DNA of 57,767 nt from Propionispora sp. 2/2-37. GTDB lineage: Bacteria; Bacillota; Negativicutes; Propionisporales; Propionisporaceae. The notes below the pieces were generated by a model that saw only the letters and a list, made by a program, of their open reading frames with translations, ran no database searches and had not been told where the DNA came from. Shown here piece by piece: positions 15,927 through 24,444 of the stretch (the first letter of the stretch is position 1; every line of letters begins with the position of its first letter). Where the stretch lies: the NCBI RefSeq assembly GCF_001298735.1, contig NZ_CYSP01000022.1, forward strand, positions 1 to 57,767. Direction: 5' to 3'. Both the position numbers and the translations under genes were made by a program.

Positions 15927-17540
15927 TTACTCGACACTGATAAGAAAATGATATTGCGGCTGTCCGCCGTCATACACCTCTATCGCCGTATGCGGCAGGT
16001 ATTTTGCCGCCTCAGCCGCCAGCCGGCGTGCCTCTTTTTCATCAATAAGGCTGCCATAGTATAAGCTGACAAGTTCAGGCTCCGGCTGACTCATTGCCTT
16101 AAGCAGTCCTGACAGAGCGGTTGACAGTTCATGAGAATGCGTGACAATCACGCCGTCCATCACCCCGATATACGAACCTGCCGGAACCGGACGGCCATCA
16201 ACCAGACTGTCCCGTACGGCAACCGTAACTCCCGCCGCCCGGACTTCCTGCATACGCTGTGTCATTCGCTCCACATTTTGCTCAAGGGATGCCTCCGCTG
16301 AAAAAGCCATCAATGCAGCCATCCCCTGCGGCACATTCATCGTCGGTATGATCTGTACCCGGTCCGGCAGCAGCTTTTGCACCTGATTCGCGGCCAAAAT
16401 GATATTTTTATTATTGGGCAGCAGGATAAAGGTTTCGGCCGGACAGGCATGGACAGCGGCCAAAAAGTCCTCTACCGCAGGATTCATGGTCTGGCCGCCG
16501 GGAATAATTCCGTCTGCTCCCAGTTCTTTCATCATATCCGCCAGTCCCTTCCCGGATACTACGCTTAAAACCGCCGTTTTCTTTTTATCGGCCGGAGGAG
16601 CGTCCATCTCGTGTGGCGTCAGCTGCTGCTTGTGCTGATCGGCCATATTGTCGATTTTAATGTCATGCAGCGATCCCCAGGTAAGAGCTTTCTCCAGGAT
16701 TTTCCCCGGATGGGCGGTGTGAATGTGAATTTTTAAAAGGTCCGCTCCTTCCGCCAGTACCAGGGATTCACCTAAAGGCTGCAATATTTTCCGGACCTGC
16801 CTGCTGTTTAGATTGCTGTTTTTTACAAGAAATTCCGTACAATATGGATGGGCCATCACTGCCTTGCTGTCGGTTATGACCAACTGACGGCCCACTTCCG
16901 CTTCCGGGCCGGCATAATCGCCGGTTAAGCCCGCCAGGCAGCCTTTTAAAAATACGATCAGTCCGTATCCTCCTGCATCAACGACTCCTGCGGCTTTTAG
17001 CGCCGGCAGCAATTCCGGTGTGCGCTGCAATTCATGTTCACCGGCGGCAATGGCGGCCGTTAATATGTCGGCAAAAGGCCGTCCGTCCCGGACGGCCCGG
17101 TGAGCGCCCTTGGCAATTCCCTTGGCAACCGTCAGAATGGTTCCCTCAACCGGACGGGCAACAGCCCGGTAGGCGTATAGCACTCCATATTGAAAGGCCT
17201 TGCCCAGTTCCGCTGAAGCTGCCTGTTCTTTACCGGCCAACCCTCTTGCCAGACCGCGAAAGAGCTGCGACAAAATAACCCCGGAGTTTCCTCTGGCTCC
17301 CATAATAGCACTATCGGCCGCCCGTTTGCTGACGGCACCGATGCTGCTTTCCGTAACCTCCCCCAGCGCCCTGGCAACAGACCCCAGCGTAAGCAGCATA
17401 TTGGTGCCCGTATCTCCATCCGGCACCGGAAATACATTAAGATTATTAATGACCTCATGTTCCTGCATGAATTTCTGATAGGAAGCGGCAATCATATGTT
17501 TAAATTCGGTTCCTGATATTAATTTCACTGCCTGCGTCAA
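15927..17540 (-). CDS. fakA: fatty acid kinase subunit FakA (DAK2/DegV-like fusion)
   Basis: A 537-residue protein with the YloV/FakA layout: an N-terminal DhaL/DAK2 ATP-binding domain (about 1-200) with the phosphate and metal loop NVFPVPDGDTGTNM (about 35-48), a middle domain (about 215-300) with the conserved HIHTAHPG, and a C-terminal DegV-like domain (about 315-537). FakA phosphorylates a fatty acid held by a FakB (DegV) protein, giving acyl-phosphate for phospholipid synthesis. The gene follows a degV gene by 42 bases, supporting a FakB-FakA pair. Confidence 0.93.
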   Translation of the reverse strand: MTQAVKLISGTEFKHMIAASYQKFMQEHEVINNLNVFPVPDGDTGTNMLLTLGSVARALGEVTESSIGAVSKRAADSAIMGARGNSGVILSQLFRGLARGLAGKEQAASAELGKAFQYGVLYAYRAVARPVEGTILTVAKGIAKGAHRAVRDGRPFADILTAAIAAGEHELQRTPELLPALKAAGVVDAGGYGLIVFLKGCLAGLTGDYAGPEAEVGRQLVITDSKAVMAHPYCTEFLVKNSNLNSRQVRKILQPLGESLVLAEGADLLKIHIHTAHPGKILEKALTWGSLHDIKIDNMADQHKQQLTPHEMDAPPADKKKTAVLSVVSGKGLADMMKELGADGIIPGGQTMNPAVEDFLAAVHACPAETFILLPNNKNIILAANQVQKLLPDRVQIIPTMNVPQGMAALMAFSAEASLEQNVERMTQRMQEVRAAGVTVAVRDSLVDGRPVPAGSYIGVMDGVIVTHSHELSTALSGLLKAMSQPEPELVSLYYGSLIDEKEARRLAAEAAKYLPHTAIEVYDGGQPQYHFLISVE

Positions 17541-17582
17541 AACAATTCCCCCTCACTTTACTGCCGGGTTTTACAAACTTCT

Positions 17583-18416
17583 TTACTTCTCACGATAAAT
17601 GATCCCCAATACCCCTGGCCCTACATGGACAGCCAGTACAGCCCCCAGCTGTTCAGCCAGGACCGGTACGTCCGGAAAGCGCCGGGCAAGAGCCAGCCGC
17701 ACTTCCTCCGCCGCTTCCTCCATACCGATATTCGCCACGCTAATATAAGCCGGCGGCTGCTCAATCTCTTCCATCATCCTGGCGATGGCTTTACTCTGCG
17801 TCCGTACTTTGTCCAGCACACCGACCTGACTGTCCGCACCCAGATAGAGCAGCGGCTTAATTTGCAAAATAGAACCAAACAGTGCCGCCGCGCCGCCAAT
17901 ACGGCCGCCCTTATGTAAGAAGCCAAGGGAATCAACCATAAAAACGACACGGTTCTTTCTGGCCATACGGTTAAGTTCCCCGGCGATGGCAACGGCTTCC
18001 GCTCCATCATGGCTCATTTCCAAAGCTTTATGCAGCATACTGAGTATTCCGCTGCCCACCGAACAGGAATTCACCACATATATATTTTCCCAGCCTTGCT
18101 CCCTAACCACCGCTGAAGCACCCTGCCACGTCCCACTAAGCCCGGCGGCCAGTGTAATCACGACAACGGGCTTCCCCTCCCTGGCCAAAGGTTCCAATAC
18201 CTTGATAAAATCACCATGGGACGGCTGCGATGTCATTGGATGTTTTTGCAGTTTTGCAGCCAGTTGGAATACATCAGCGGCCATCAGACAATCTTCCCGG
18301 TACTCCTGCTCGCCAAACAGTACTTTGAGCGGTACTACATGTATATTGGGATGTGCTGCCAAAAACTCCGGCAAAACATTACAGGTACTGTCAACAACAA
18401 AATGAATGTCGGACAC
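17583..18416 (-). CDS. DegV family fatty-acid-binding protein (FakB-like)
   Basis: A 277-residue DegV protein that binds a single fatty acid and presents it to FakA. The N-terminus IHFVVDSTCNVLPE, the TSQPSHGDF loop (about 90), the VNSCSVGSG segment and LGFLHKGGRIGG (about 160) are family features; Ser and Thr residues of these loops bind the carboxylate. I chose the GTG at 18416, preceded by AAGGAAGGTG; the open reading frame extends 100 codons further upstream but without support and across the divergent promoter. It heads the operon degV-fakA-cyclodeaminase. Confidence 0.92.
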   Translation of the reverse strand: MSDIHFVVDSTCNVLPEFLAAHPNIHVVPLKVLFGEQEYREDCLMAADVFQLAAKLQKHPMTSQPSHGDFIKVLEPLAREGKPVVVITLAAGLSGTWQGASAVVREQGWENIYVVNSCSVGSGILSMLHKALEMSHDGAEAVAIAGELNRMARKNRVVFMVDSLGFLHKGGRIGGAAALFGSILQIKPLLYLGADSQVGVLDKVRTQSKAIARMMEEIEQPPAYISVANIGMEEAAEEVRLALARRFPDVPVLAEQLGAVLAVHVGPGVLGIIYREK

Positions 18417-18578
18417 GGTTTCACCTTCCTTATTTCCTAATTCTTTCCTCTCTATTCTACCATATCGGCGGGCACCCCGATACTGGGGACAACTTTTGCT
18501 TATCGCCTGATAAAAGAGGAAATTGTTTATTAAAATCGAAATAATAAAGTATTTAATGATATTTTTTGAGGTGTTTTC

Positions 18579-20714
18579 ATGGAAAAACAATTGTTTTTCG
18601 CCCTGGATATCGGCACCCGGAGCGTGATCGGCCTGGTTGGCGAACAAACCGGCAATGCCGTTAAAATTATCATGTCCGACCGCCAGGAACACCATACCCG
18701 CGCCATGCTGGACGGGCAAATCCATGACGTCATGGAGGTTGCCAGCATACTTGACAGTGTGAAAAAAAAACTGGAGTCAACCTGCGGACCATTAAAGAAG
18801 GTCTCGGTAGCCGCTGCCGGCCGTGCACTATGCACCATCCGTTCGGCAGCGGAAATCGAAGTTCCCGGCCGTATTCTATCATTGGAGGATGAACATGCTC
18901 TGGAACTGGCGGCCATTCAGGCGGCCCAGCATCAACTGGCCACTTCCCATGCGGTTGCCGATCCGACCCTCTACTACTGCGTAGGCTATAGCGTGGTTTC
19001 CTTCCGTTTGGATAATACGACTTTAAAAAGTCTGGTTGGTCAGCGAGGCAAGAAGGCCGGTATCGAACTAATCGCCACATTTTTGCCCCGTCAGGTTATT
19101 GATTCCCTGCAATCAGCCATCCAGACTGTCGGATTGGAAATGGCAACACTGACCCTCGAACCGATCGCAGCTATCAGTGTCCTCATTCCCCCGACCATGC
19201 GCCATCTTAATCTTACCCTGGTGGATGTCGGTGCCGGCACCTCGGACGTAGCCATTACCCGGGAGGGCTCGGTGATCGGCTTCGGCATGGTCCCCTGCGC
19301 CGGCGACGAAATCACGGAAGCTATTTCCCAAAAATATTTATTGGACTTTAATGTGGCGGAAAAAGTAAAGCGGCAGTTGAACGGCAAAAATAAAAAAATC
19401 AGCTTTACCGATGTGCTGGGCTGTTCACACAAAATACCGTCACAGGAAATTGCCGAAGCGATTGCCACTGATGTCGGACAACTGGCTCAAGCCATTGCCG
19501 CCCAGATTCTCGAATTAAACAGCAGCGCCCCTCAGGCCGTTCTTTTGGTCGGCGGCGGAGCGCTGACACCCATGCTGCCGGAAGCGCTGGCGCAGGCACT
19601 GGACGTCCCGGCCAGCCGGGTAGGCATCCGCCGTCCGGAGACTATCGAGGGACTGATAAATATTCCCGACTCTTTACGAACGCCTGATGCCGTTACACCG
19701 CTCGGAATTTTGAGATTATCAGGCAGCAGGACACTGAATTTTGTCAACGTAACGCTGAATGACACCCCTTTGCACCTGTTTAATCTGGGGAATCTGACAG
19801 TGGCGGACGCCCTATTAGCCACCGGCATCGACATTCGCAGCCTGCATGGCCGTCCCGGGCTGGGTTTGACGGTTAATGTTAACGGCCAGACTAAATTTAT
19901 TCCCGGTACCCATGGCAAACCCGGTTCCATTCAGCTAAACGGTAACCCGGCCGCCTTTACTGATCCCATCGCCGAAAATGACGTGCTTACGGTAACCCCC
20001 GGCATCGACGGACAAACCCCCGCTCCCGCTGTTAAAGACATGCTCGCCATTCCCGCCCCCTATACTGTCATCATTAATCACAACCCTTATGAAATAAAAC
20101 CCCTGATTACCGTTAACGGCCAGCCGGCGTCGGAGGATACTCTTCTGACTGACCGTGACGATGTATCCTGCCTCCTTCCGTCCACCTTGAAAGAAGTTTT
20201 GTCTTTAACCGGAAATGTTGTTTCCTCCGCGAAATATATCTATACCATTAACGGAACCGAACGCCACTACAGCGTCTCTCCGCAGCAGACCATCCGGCGT
20301 TCCGGCAGGGAAATACCTGCCCATGCGGCCACTCCGGTCAAACCGGATGATCATATCCAGTTCACATTGCCGTCTGAGCCTACTATAGCCGAACTCCTGG
20401 GACTGGATGTACCGGCGCAAAATATAACGGTACTCTTCAACGGCAAGGCCTGTGCCATCCCGACTGTACGTCACTCGGTATCGCTAAACGGCAAGCCAGC
20501 TTCGCCGGACAATACAGCTCCATCCGGCAGTGTTATTGATTTTTCCTCCCAGGAACAGCACAACCCCATGGTAAGCGATGCCCTGCTGGCGGCTAAATTC
20601 GATCCCCGGTCTCTGCCGCCCAACGCCAAAGTCACGCTTTTACTTAATAAAAAGCCGGCAGAATACACCAATCCGTTAAAAAATGGCGACAAACTGGATA
20701 TCATAATCGAGTGA
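18579..20714 (+). CDS. FtsA-like actin-fold ATPase with long beta-rich C-terminal tail
   Basis: A 711-residue protein. Residues 1-375 are an FtsA/Hsp70-superfamily ATPase: phosphate-1 loop ALDIGTRSVIG (8-18), phosphate-2 loop LVDVGAGTSDVAI (about 210-222) and adenosine loop LLVGGGALTPML (about 320-331). The last 335 residues hold several similar beta-rich units, each with a 'V-x-NG-x-P/K' or 'LNGKPA' strand and an ND/GD turn, like beta-grasp folds. Normal FtsA is about 420 residues and ends in a membrane helix, which is absent. Large FtsA-like proteins occur in anaerobic spore formers; function unknown. Start GAGGTG; not in a division cluster. Confidence 0.8.
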   Translation: MEKQLFFALDIGTRSVIGLVGEQTGNAVKIIMSDRQEHHTRAMLDGQIHDVMEVASILDSVKKKLESTCGPLKKVSVAAAGRALCTIRSAAEIEVPGRILSLEDEHALELAAIQAAQHQLATSHAVADPTLYYCVGYSVVSFRLDNTTLKSLVGQRGKKAGIELIATFLPRQVIDSLQSAIQTVGLEMATLTLEPIAAISVLIPPTMRHLNLTLVDVGAGTSDVAITREGSVIGFGMVPCAGDEITEAISQKYLLDFNVAEKVKRQLNGKNKKISFTDVLGCSHKIPSQEIAEAIATDVGQLAQAIAAQILELNSSAPQAVLLVGGGALTPMLPEALAQALDVPASRVGIRRPETIEGLINIPDSLRTPDAVTPLGILRLSGSRTLNFVNVTLNDTPLHLFNLGNLTVADALLATGIDIRSLHGRPGLGLTVNVNGQTKFIPGTHGKPGSIQLNGNPAAFTDPIAENDVLTVTPGIDGQTPAPAVKDMLAIPAPYTVIINHNPYEIKPLITVNGQPASEDTLLTDRDDVSCLLPSTLKEVLSLTGNVVSSAKYIYTINGTERHYSVSPQQTIRRSGREIPAHAATPVKPDDHIQFTLPSEPTIAELLGLDVPAQNITVLFNGKACAIPTVRHSVSLNGKPASPDNTAPSGSVIDFSSQEQHNPMVSDALLAAKFDPRSLPPNAKVTLLLNKKPAEYTNPLKNGDKLDIIIE

Positions 20715-20728
20715 TCCAGAAAGAATAG

Positions 20729-20777
20729 AAAGGGAATGTCTCAAACAGGTTAAAACACCATTTGAGACATTCCCTTT
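20729..20777 (+). terminator. terminator of the FtsA-like gene (repeat-type hairpin)
   Basis: A perfect 17-bp stem (20729-20745 with 20761-20777) followed by further T residues. The loop and stem match the tex terminator at 14945-14994, so the two are copies of one element. Confidence 0.9.
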
Positions 20778-20871
20778 TTTCAACCCCCGGACCCGCTTCC
20801 CCCTGAAAGTCCTGGAACAGGCCGGGAAACTCTGCGCCAAAATTATCAGATCAACCCTTCTTGTCAGGAAA

Positions 20872-21546
20872 TTAGGATAACAGCTCCGCCAGCTTATCCT
20901 CAGATAAAATGACAATTTTATGCCCGTCAAAATCAATCAGTTTACTCTTTTTCAGCGAGCTTAACGTCCGGGTGACCGTCTCCCGGGTAGTACCTACCAG
21001 ACTGGCCAGATCCTGTCTGGAGAGTGCCAGTTCAACCTCCAGTGACCCGTCTTTGCTGCGCCGGCCTTTTTCCCTGCCCAGCCGCAGCAGCACCTCAATC
21101 GTGCGGGTTGCCACGTCGCTCAGTGCCAAGTCGGCAATTTTCTGCTGAGCATAAAGCAGCCGCTGATTAATGGCTTTAATCAGATGCAGTGCCAGCGCAT
21201 TATTCTGCAGCGCCAAACGTTCCAGATCGGTATTTTTAATCATACCGACCCGGCAATCTTCCAACGCCACCGCAGTAGCCGGATAAGGCGCCTGGTTAAA
21301 CAGCACGACACCGGCAAAAATATCGCCAGGCCCCAGCACATGAATAATATGTTCACGTCCGTCATCGGATATTTTGGCGATCTTTACCTTGCCGCTTTGC
21401 AGATAGTGAAAGCCCTCGCCCGGCTGTCCTTCCATAAAAATAATCATTCCCTTGCGATAGAACCGCTCAGTACTGCACTTTTTCACCTGGCTAAGCTGTT
21501 CATCACTCAAATCAGCGAACAGCGGCACTTTTTTCAGTTCGTCCAC
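20872..21546 (-). CDS. Crp/Fnr-family transcriptional regulator
   Basis: A 224-residue regulator with an N-terminal cyclic-nucleotide-type beta-barrel (about 15-130) and a C-terminal winged helix with recognition segment SRQDLASLVGTTRETVTRTL (about 170-189). The barrel has a single Cys near residue 24 and no FNR-type N-terminal cysteine cluster, and the cAMP-binding Arg-Ser pair is not evident, so the effector is unknown. I prefer GTG at 21546 (eight bases after GAGG) to the GTG at 21555 that overlaps that site. It is monocistronic; its targets cannot be read here. Confidence 0.88.
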   Translation of the reverse strand: MDELKKVPLFADLSDEQLSQVKKCSTERFYRKGMIIFMEGQPGEGFHYLQSGKVKIAKISDDGREHIIHVLGPGDIFAGVVLFNQAPYPATAVALEDCRVGMIKNTDLERLALQNNALALHLIKAINQRLLYAQQKIADLALSDVATRTIEVLLRLGREKGRRSKDGSLEVELALSRQDLASLVGTTRETVTRTLSSLKKSKLIDFDGHKIVILSEDKLAELLS

Positions 21547-21766
21547 CGGCCACACCTCGATATGTCTCTACTGCCTTTCTTGTTTGCAGATTGCATGTAG
21601 TATAGTTAGGTAATGACCCCGCCAAATCCTCCAGCGAATTAATTTTATTTACCGGAAATTTCGTCCAGCCGTAGTAGTCAAAACTCTCTATGCATTTTTA
21701 TCAAATATTTTTCTTATTCCCGGGTAAATTAAAGCTAAATAAATCTGACAACCGGAGGTGTTTCTT

Positions 21767-22162
21767 ATGACGGGAGTTGTTTGCCGGAATTGTAATACTT
21801 GGTTACCGCCTGATTTTACCGCTCAGTGTCCGCAATGCCAGAATTCTCTTATCTGGGAAGGAGAAGAGAAGAACATTATTGACCATTTGGAACCCAACTG
21901 TCTGATCAATCGTTATGACGGATCGGATTTATTGGAACCTGCCGTACTGTTAAAATGCGGCCGCACCAATGCCAAAGTGGCCACCAAGCTGCAAGAATAC
22001 CAAAAACCCGTCAGCCTGTCCAAACAGAAAGTATACTATTTTGACCAGCAAATCTTAAGTTCCGTGCAAGCCTTACGCAATGAACGAACTGCTGCCATGA
22101 TGCGCTACGAGCAATTAATACAGAGCCATTGGCGGCAATTGAAGCCCTATCCTTACCACTAA
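21767..22162 (+). CDS. small zinc-ribbon protein of unknown function
   Basis: A 131-residue protein with an N-terminal zinc ribbon made of CRNC (about residue 6) and CPQC (about 21), followed by an alpha-beta part containing LLKCGRTN and a C-terminal basic helix (ALRNERTAAMMRYEQL). I do not recognise the family beyond the zinc ribbon. ATG at 21767 is eight bases after GGAGG; a GTG at 21758 overlaps that site. It stands alone between the Crp-type regulator and dacF. Confidence 0.75.
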   Translation: MTGVVCRNCNTWLPPDFTAQCPQCQNSLIWEGEEKNIIDHLEPNCLINRYDGSDLLEPAVLLKCGRTNAKVATKLQEYQKPVSLSKQKVYYFDQQILSSVQALRNERTAAMMRYEQLIQSHWRQLKPYPYH

Positions 22163-22296
22163 CCGGCTTATTTTCATTTTCCGCTAAATCTATTCATGCG
22201 ACCAAAACCTCTGCAATATATATAAAACATATTTTTCTTGAAAAGAGCTGATAAGCTGGCCGCCAGCAGCAGTTCAACGCGGGAGGGATATCATGC

Positions 22297-23451
22297 GTGA
22301 AATCATTTTATAAAATAGTACCGTTCGTCCTGTGGTTCGCTTTTTGGGCTACCGCCCAGGTCAGCGCCGCACCGCCTAACATAAAAGCCCGGGCTGCAGT
22401 ACTGATGGATGCTAAAACCGGCCAGGTTCTGTTTGATAAAAAAATGAACAGCCGCAATGCACCGGCCAGCACCACCAAAATCCTTACCGCCATTATCGCT
22501 CTGGAAAGCGGACGCCTGGACGAAATAGTGAAGGTAAGTCCCCAGGCAGCCTCCACTCCCGGTTCCTCCCTCCATCTTTATCCCGGACAGCTCATTTCCC
22601 TGCGGGAACTGGTTACCGGGCTTTTGCTGCGCTCCGGTAACGATGCCGCCGTGGCTATCGCCGAGCACTTATCCGGTTCCAGCGAAGAATTTGTAAACCT
22701 GATGAATAAAAAAGCACTGACTCTAGGTATCACTAACAGCCATTTTCGCAATCCCAACGGTTTAAGTGCTGCCGGTCATTATGCCACGGCTTTCGACCTG
22801 GCCTGTCTGGCCCGTTATGCCCTGCAAAATCCTTTATTTGCAGAAATTGTCAGTACAAAAGAAACAGAAATCGAATGGCTGGACCGTAAAGGGCAGGGAC
22901 ATGATGTAAGCTTGCGCAATACCAATAAATTACTCTGGATGATGGAAGATGCCGATGGGGTAAAAACAGGTACAACCGGTGAAGCCGGCCCCTGTCTGGT
23001 TTCCAGTGCAACACGTGACAATCAACGGCTCATTGCCGTTGTACTTCACGATCATTCCCGCTGGTATGACTCCATGCAGTTGTTGAAGTATGGCTTTGAA
23101 TCCTTTGCGCTGTATGAATATGCCCAGGCCGGTGATATTATCAACGTTCTTCCAGTAGAGCGGGGCTTTAGCCCGGAAATTGATGCAGTAACGGATTCCT
23201 ATGCCGCTCTGACGGTTCCTGCCGAAGAGCTGCCGCAGGTAAGCGTTAAAGTGAATTTGCCGGACAAACTAAAGGCCCCTGTCTATCAAGGACAGAAAAT
23301 TGGCGAAATTGTTTTTCTCGTCAACAATCAGGCGGTCAAAACCGTGGATATTACCGCCGGACAGGAGGTGGAAGAACGCACTATCCCCCGTGTCGTACTG
23401 AATCATCTCACAACTATGTTCCGTCTGCTTTCCAACTGGGGGGCTTTATAA
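22297..23451 (+). CDS. dacF: D-alanyl-D-alanine carboxypeptidase, DacF/PBP5 family
   Basis: A 384-residue secreted penicillin-binding protein with a signal peptide (cleavage likely after VSA, residue 24). It trims the terminal D-Ala of peptidoglycan stem peptides; sporulation paralogues control cortex cross-linking. Motifs: SxxK as STTK (about 58), SxN as SGN (about 111), KTG in VKTGTTGEAG (about 225). The C-terminal PBP5-type beta domain follows from about 270. The start is GTG at 22297; an ATG four bases earlier opens a six-codon frame that overlaps it. DacF versus DacB assignment is by similarity and is less certain than the family. Confidence 0.9.
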   Translation: MKSFYKIVPFVLWFAFWATAQVSAAPPNIKARAAVLMDAKTGQVLFDKKMNSRNAPASTTKILTAIIALESGRLDEIVKVSPQAASTPGSSLHLYPGQLISLRELVTGLLLRSGNDAAVAIAEHLSGSSEEFVNLMNKKALTLGITNSHFRNPNGLSAAGHYATAFDLACLARYALQNPLFAEIVSTKETEIEWLDRKGQGHDVSLRNTNKLLWMMEDADGVKTGTTGEAGPCLVSSATRDNQRLIAVVLHDHSRWYDSMQLLKYGFESFALYEYAQAGDIINVLPVERGFSPEIDAVTDSYAALTVPAEELPQVSVKVNLPDKLKAPVYQGQKIGEIVFLVNNQAVKTVDITAGQEVEERTIPRVVLNHLTTMFRLLSNWGAL

Positions 23452-23465
23452 AAAAAACGGTCTTT

Positions 23466-24242
23466 CTACGGTTTGCGATAAAAAAAGGGCAGATACTGCT
23501 GAAAACCGATATCACGGAAATTTAAAATGGCTTCCGTCCCGCCGACAAATAATACACCGCCGGGTTTTAAAGCCGCTAAAAACCGGCGATACAAGGCATC
23601 TTTGGCCTCTTCTGTAAAATAAATAACCACATTACGGCATAAAATCAGATCAAAACCCGCCTCGAACTTGTCTAACAGCAGGTTATGCCGTTTAAATTCC
23701 ACCCGGCTCTTGATTTCATCACTGATAATATACTGGCCGCCGGACTGCTTAAAGTATTTTCCGGCCCTTGCATCGGTGATATTTTTAAACTCGTTGCTGG
23801 TATATACTCCCTTCTGCGCTTTTGCCAGTATTTCCACATCCAGATCGGTGGCTAAAATACGATGCCGGGTACCGGGAGTCTGTTCGCTCAGAATCATCGC
23901 CAGTGAATACGGTTCGGCCCCGATGGAACAGCCGGCACTCCAAATATTCAGCTTCGGACTTTTTGTCAATAAATCCGGCAGCACCTTCTCTTCCAGTTCC
24001 CGGAATTTTTCCGGCGTACGGAAAAATTCCGTAACATTGATGGTTAGATAATCAATAAAATCTTTATATAACGTTTGATTCCGATCGATCAAATGAAAAA
24101 AATCCATATAGGTGGAGACACCATGCCGCAGCATCAGATTGGTTATCCGCCGCTGCATTTGCGCCGGTTTATAGTCATTCAAATTGATACCTGATTTTGT
24201 GTTTAACTTCTGTTTAAATGTCTCCCAGTCTTGCTCGCTCAT
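23466..24242 (-). CDS. cheR: chemotaxis protein methyltransferase CheR
   Basis: A 258-residue SAM-dependent enzyme that methylates glutamates of chemoreceptors. The N-terminal helical domain (about 5-70, with RRITNLMLRHG) is followed by the catalytic domain: TEFFRTPEKF (about 90), the SAM motif IWSAGCSIGAEPYSLAM (about 118-134) and LILCRNVVIYF (about 205). The next gene upstream on the same strand is a chemoreceptor, separated by a terminator. No cheB, cheA or cheW is in the window. Confidence 0.96.
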   Translation of the reverse strand: MSEQDWETFKQKLNTKSGINLNDYKPAQMQRRITNLMLRHGVSTYMDFFHLIDRNQTLYKDFIDYLTINVTEFFRTPEKFRELEEKVLPDLLTKSPKLNIWSAGCSIGAEPYSLAMILSEQTPGTRHRILATDLDVEILAKAQKGVYTSNEFKNITDARAGKYFKQSGGQYIISDEIKSRVEFKRHNLLLDKFEAGFDLILCRNVVIYFTEEAKDALYRRFLAALKPGGVLFVGGTEAILNFRDIGFQQYLPFFYRKP

Positions 24243-24401
24243 ACTTGACCCCCTGTTTACATTTTGTGCTGCATACCGGCTATAGCATTGCTATTTTTAA
24301 TTCCTTATCGCCGCGTCATGCGGACGAATTGCAACAATTTTCAAACTATGCTGTTACGCTATATTTATATTCTACATAATCCGGCATTATCCTACCAACA
24401 A

Positions 24402-24432
24402 AAATACCCGCGCCAATCGGCGCAGGTATTTT
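24402..24432. terminator. terminator between the chemoreceptor and cheR
   Basis: A 13-base stem with one mismatch (24402-24414 with 24419-24431) and loop AATC, flanked by A and T runs, so usable on both strands; it ends the chemoreceptor gene on the minus strand. Confidence 0.85.
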
Positions 24433-24444
24433 TATTATAATTTT

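Noticed and set aside
17583..18725. An N-terminal extension of 100 codons on the DegV protein
   Set aside because: It would overlap the divergent FtsA-like gene and promoter; a good GTG with ribosome site lies at 18416.
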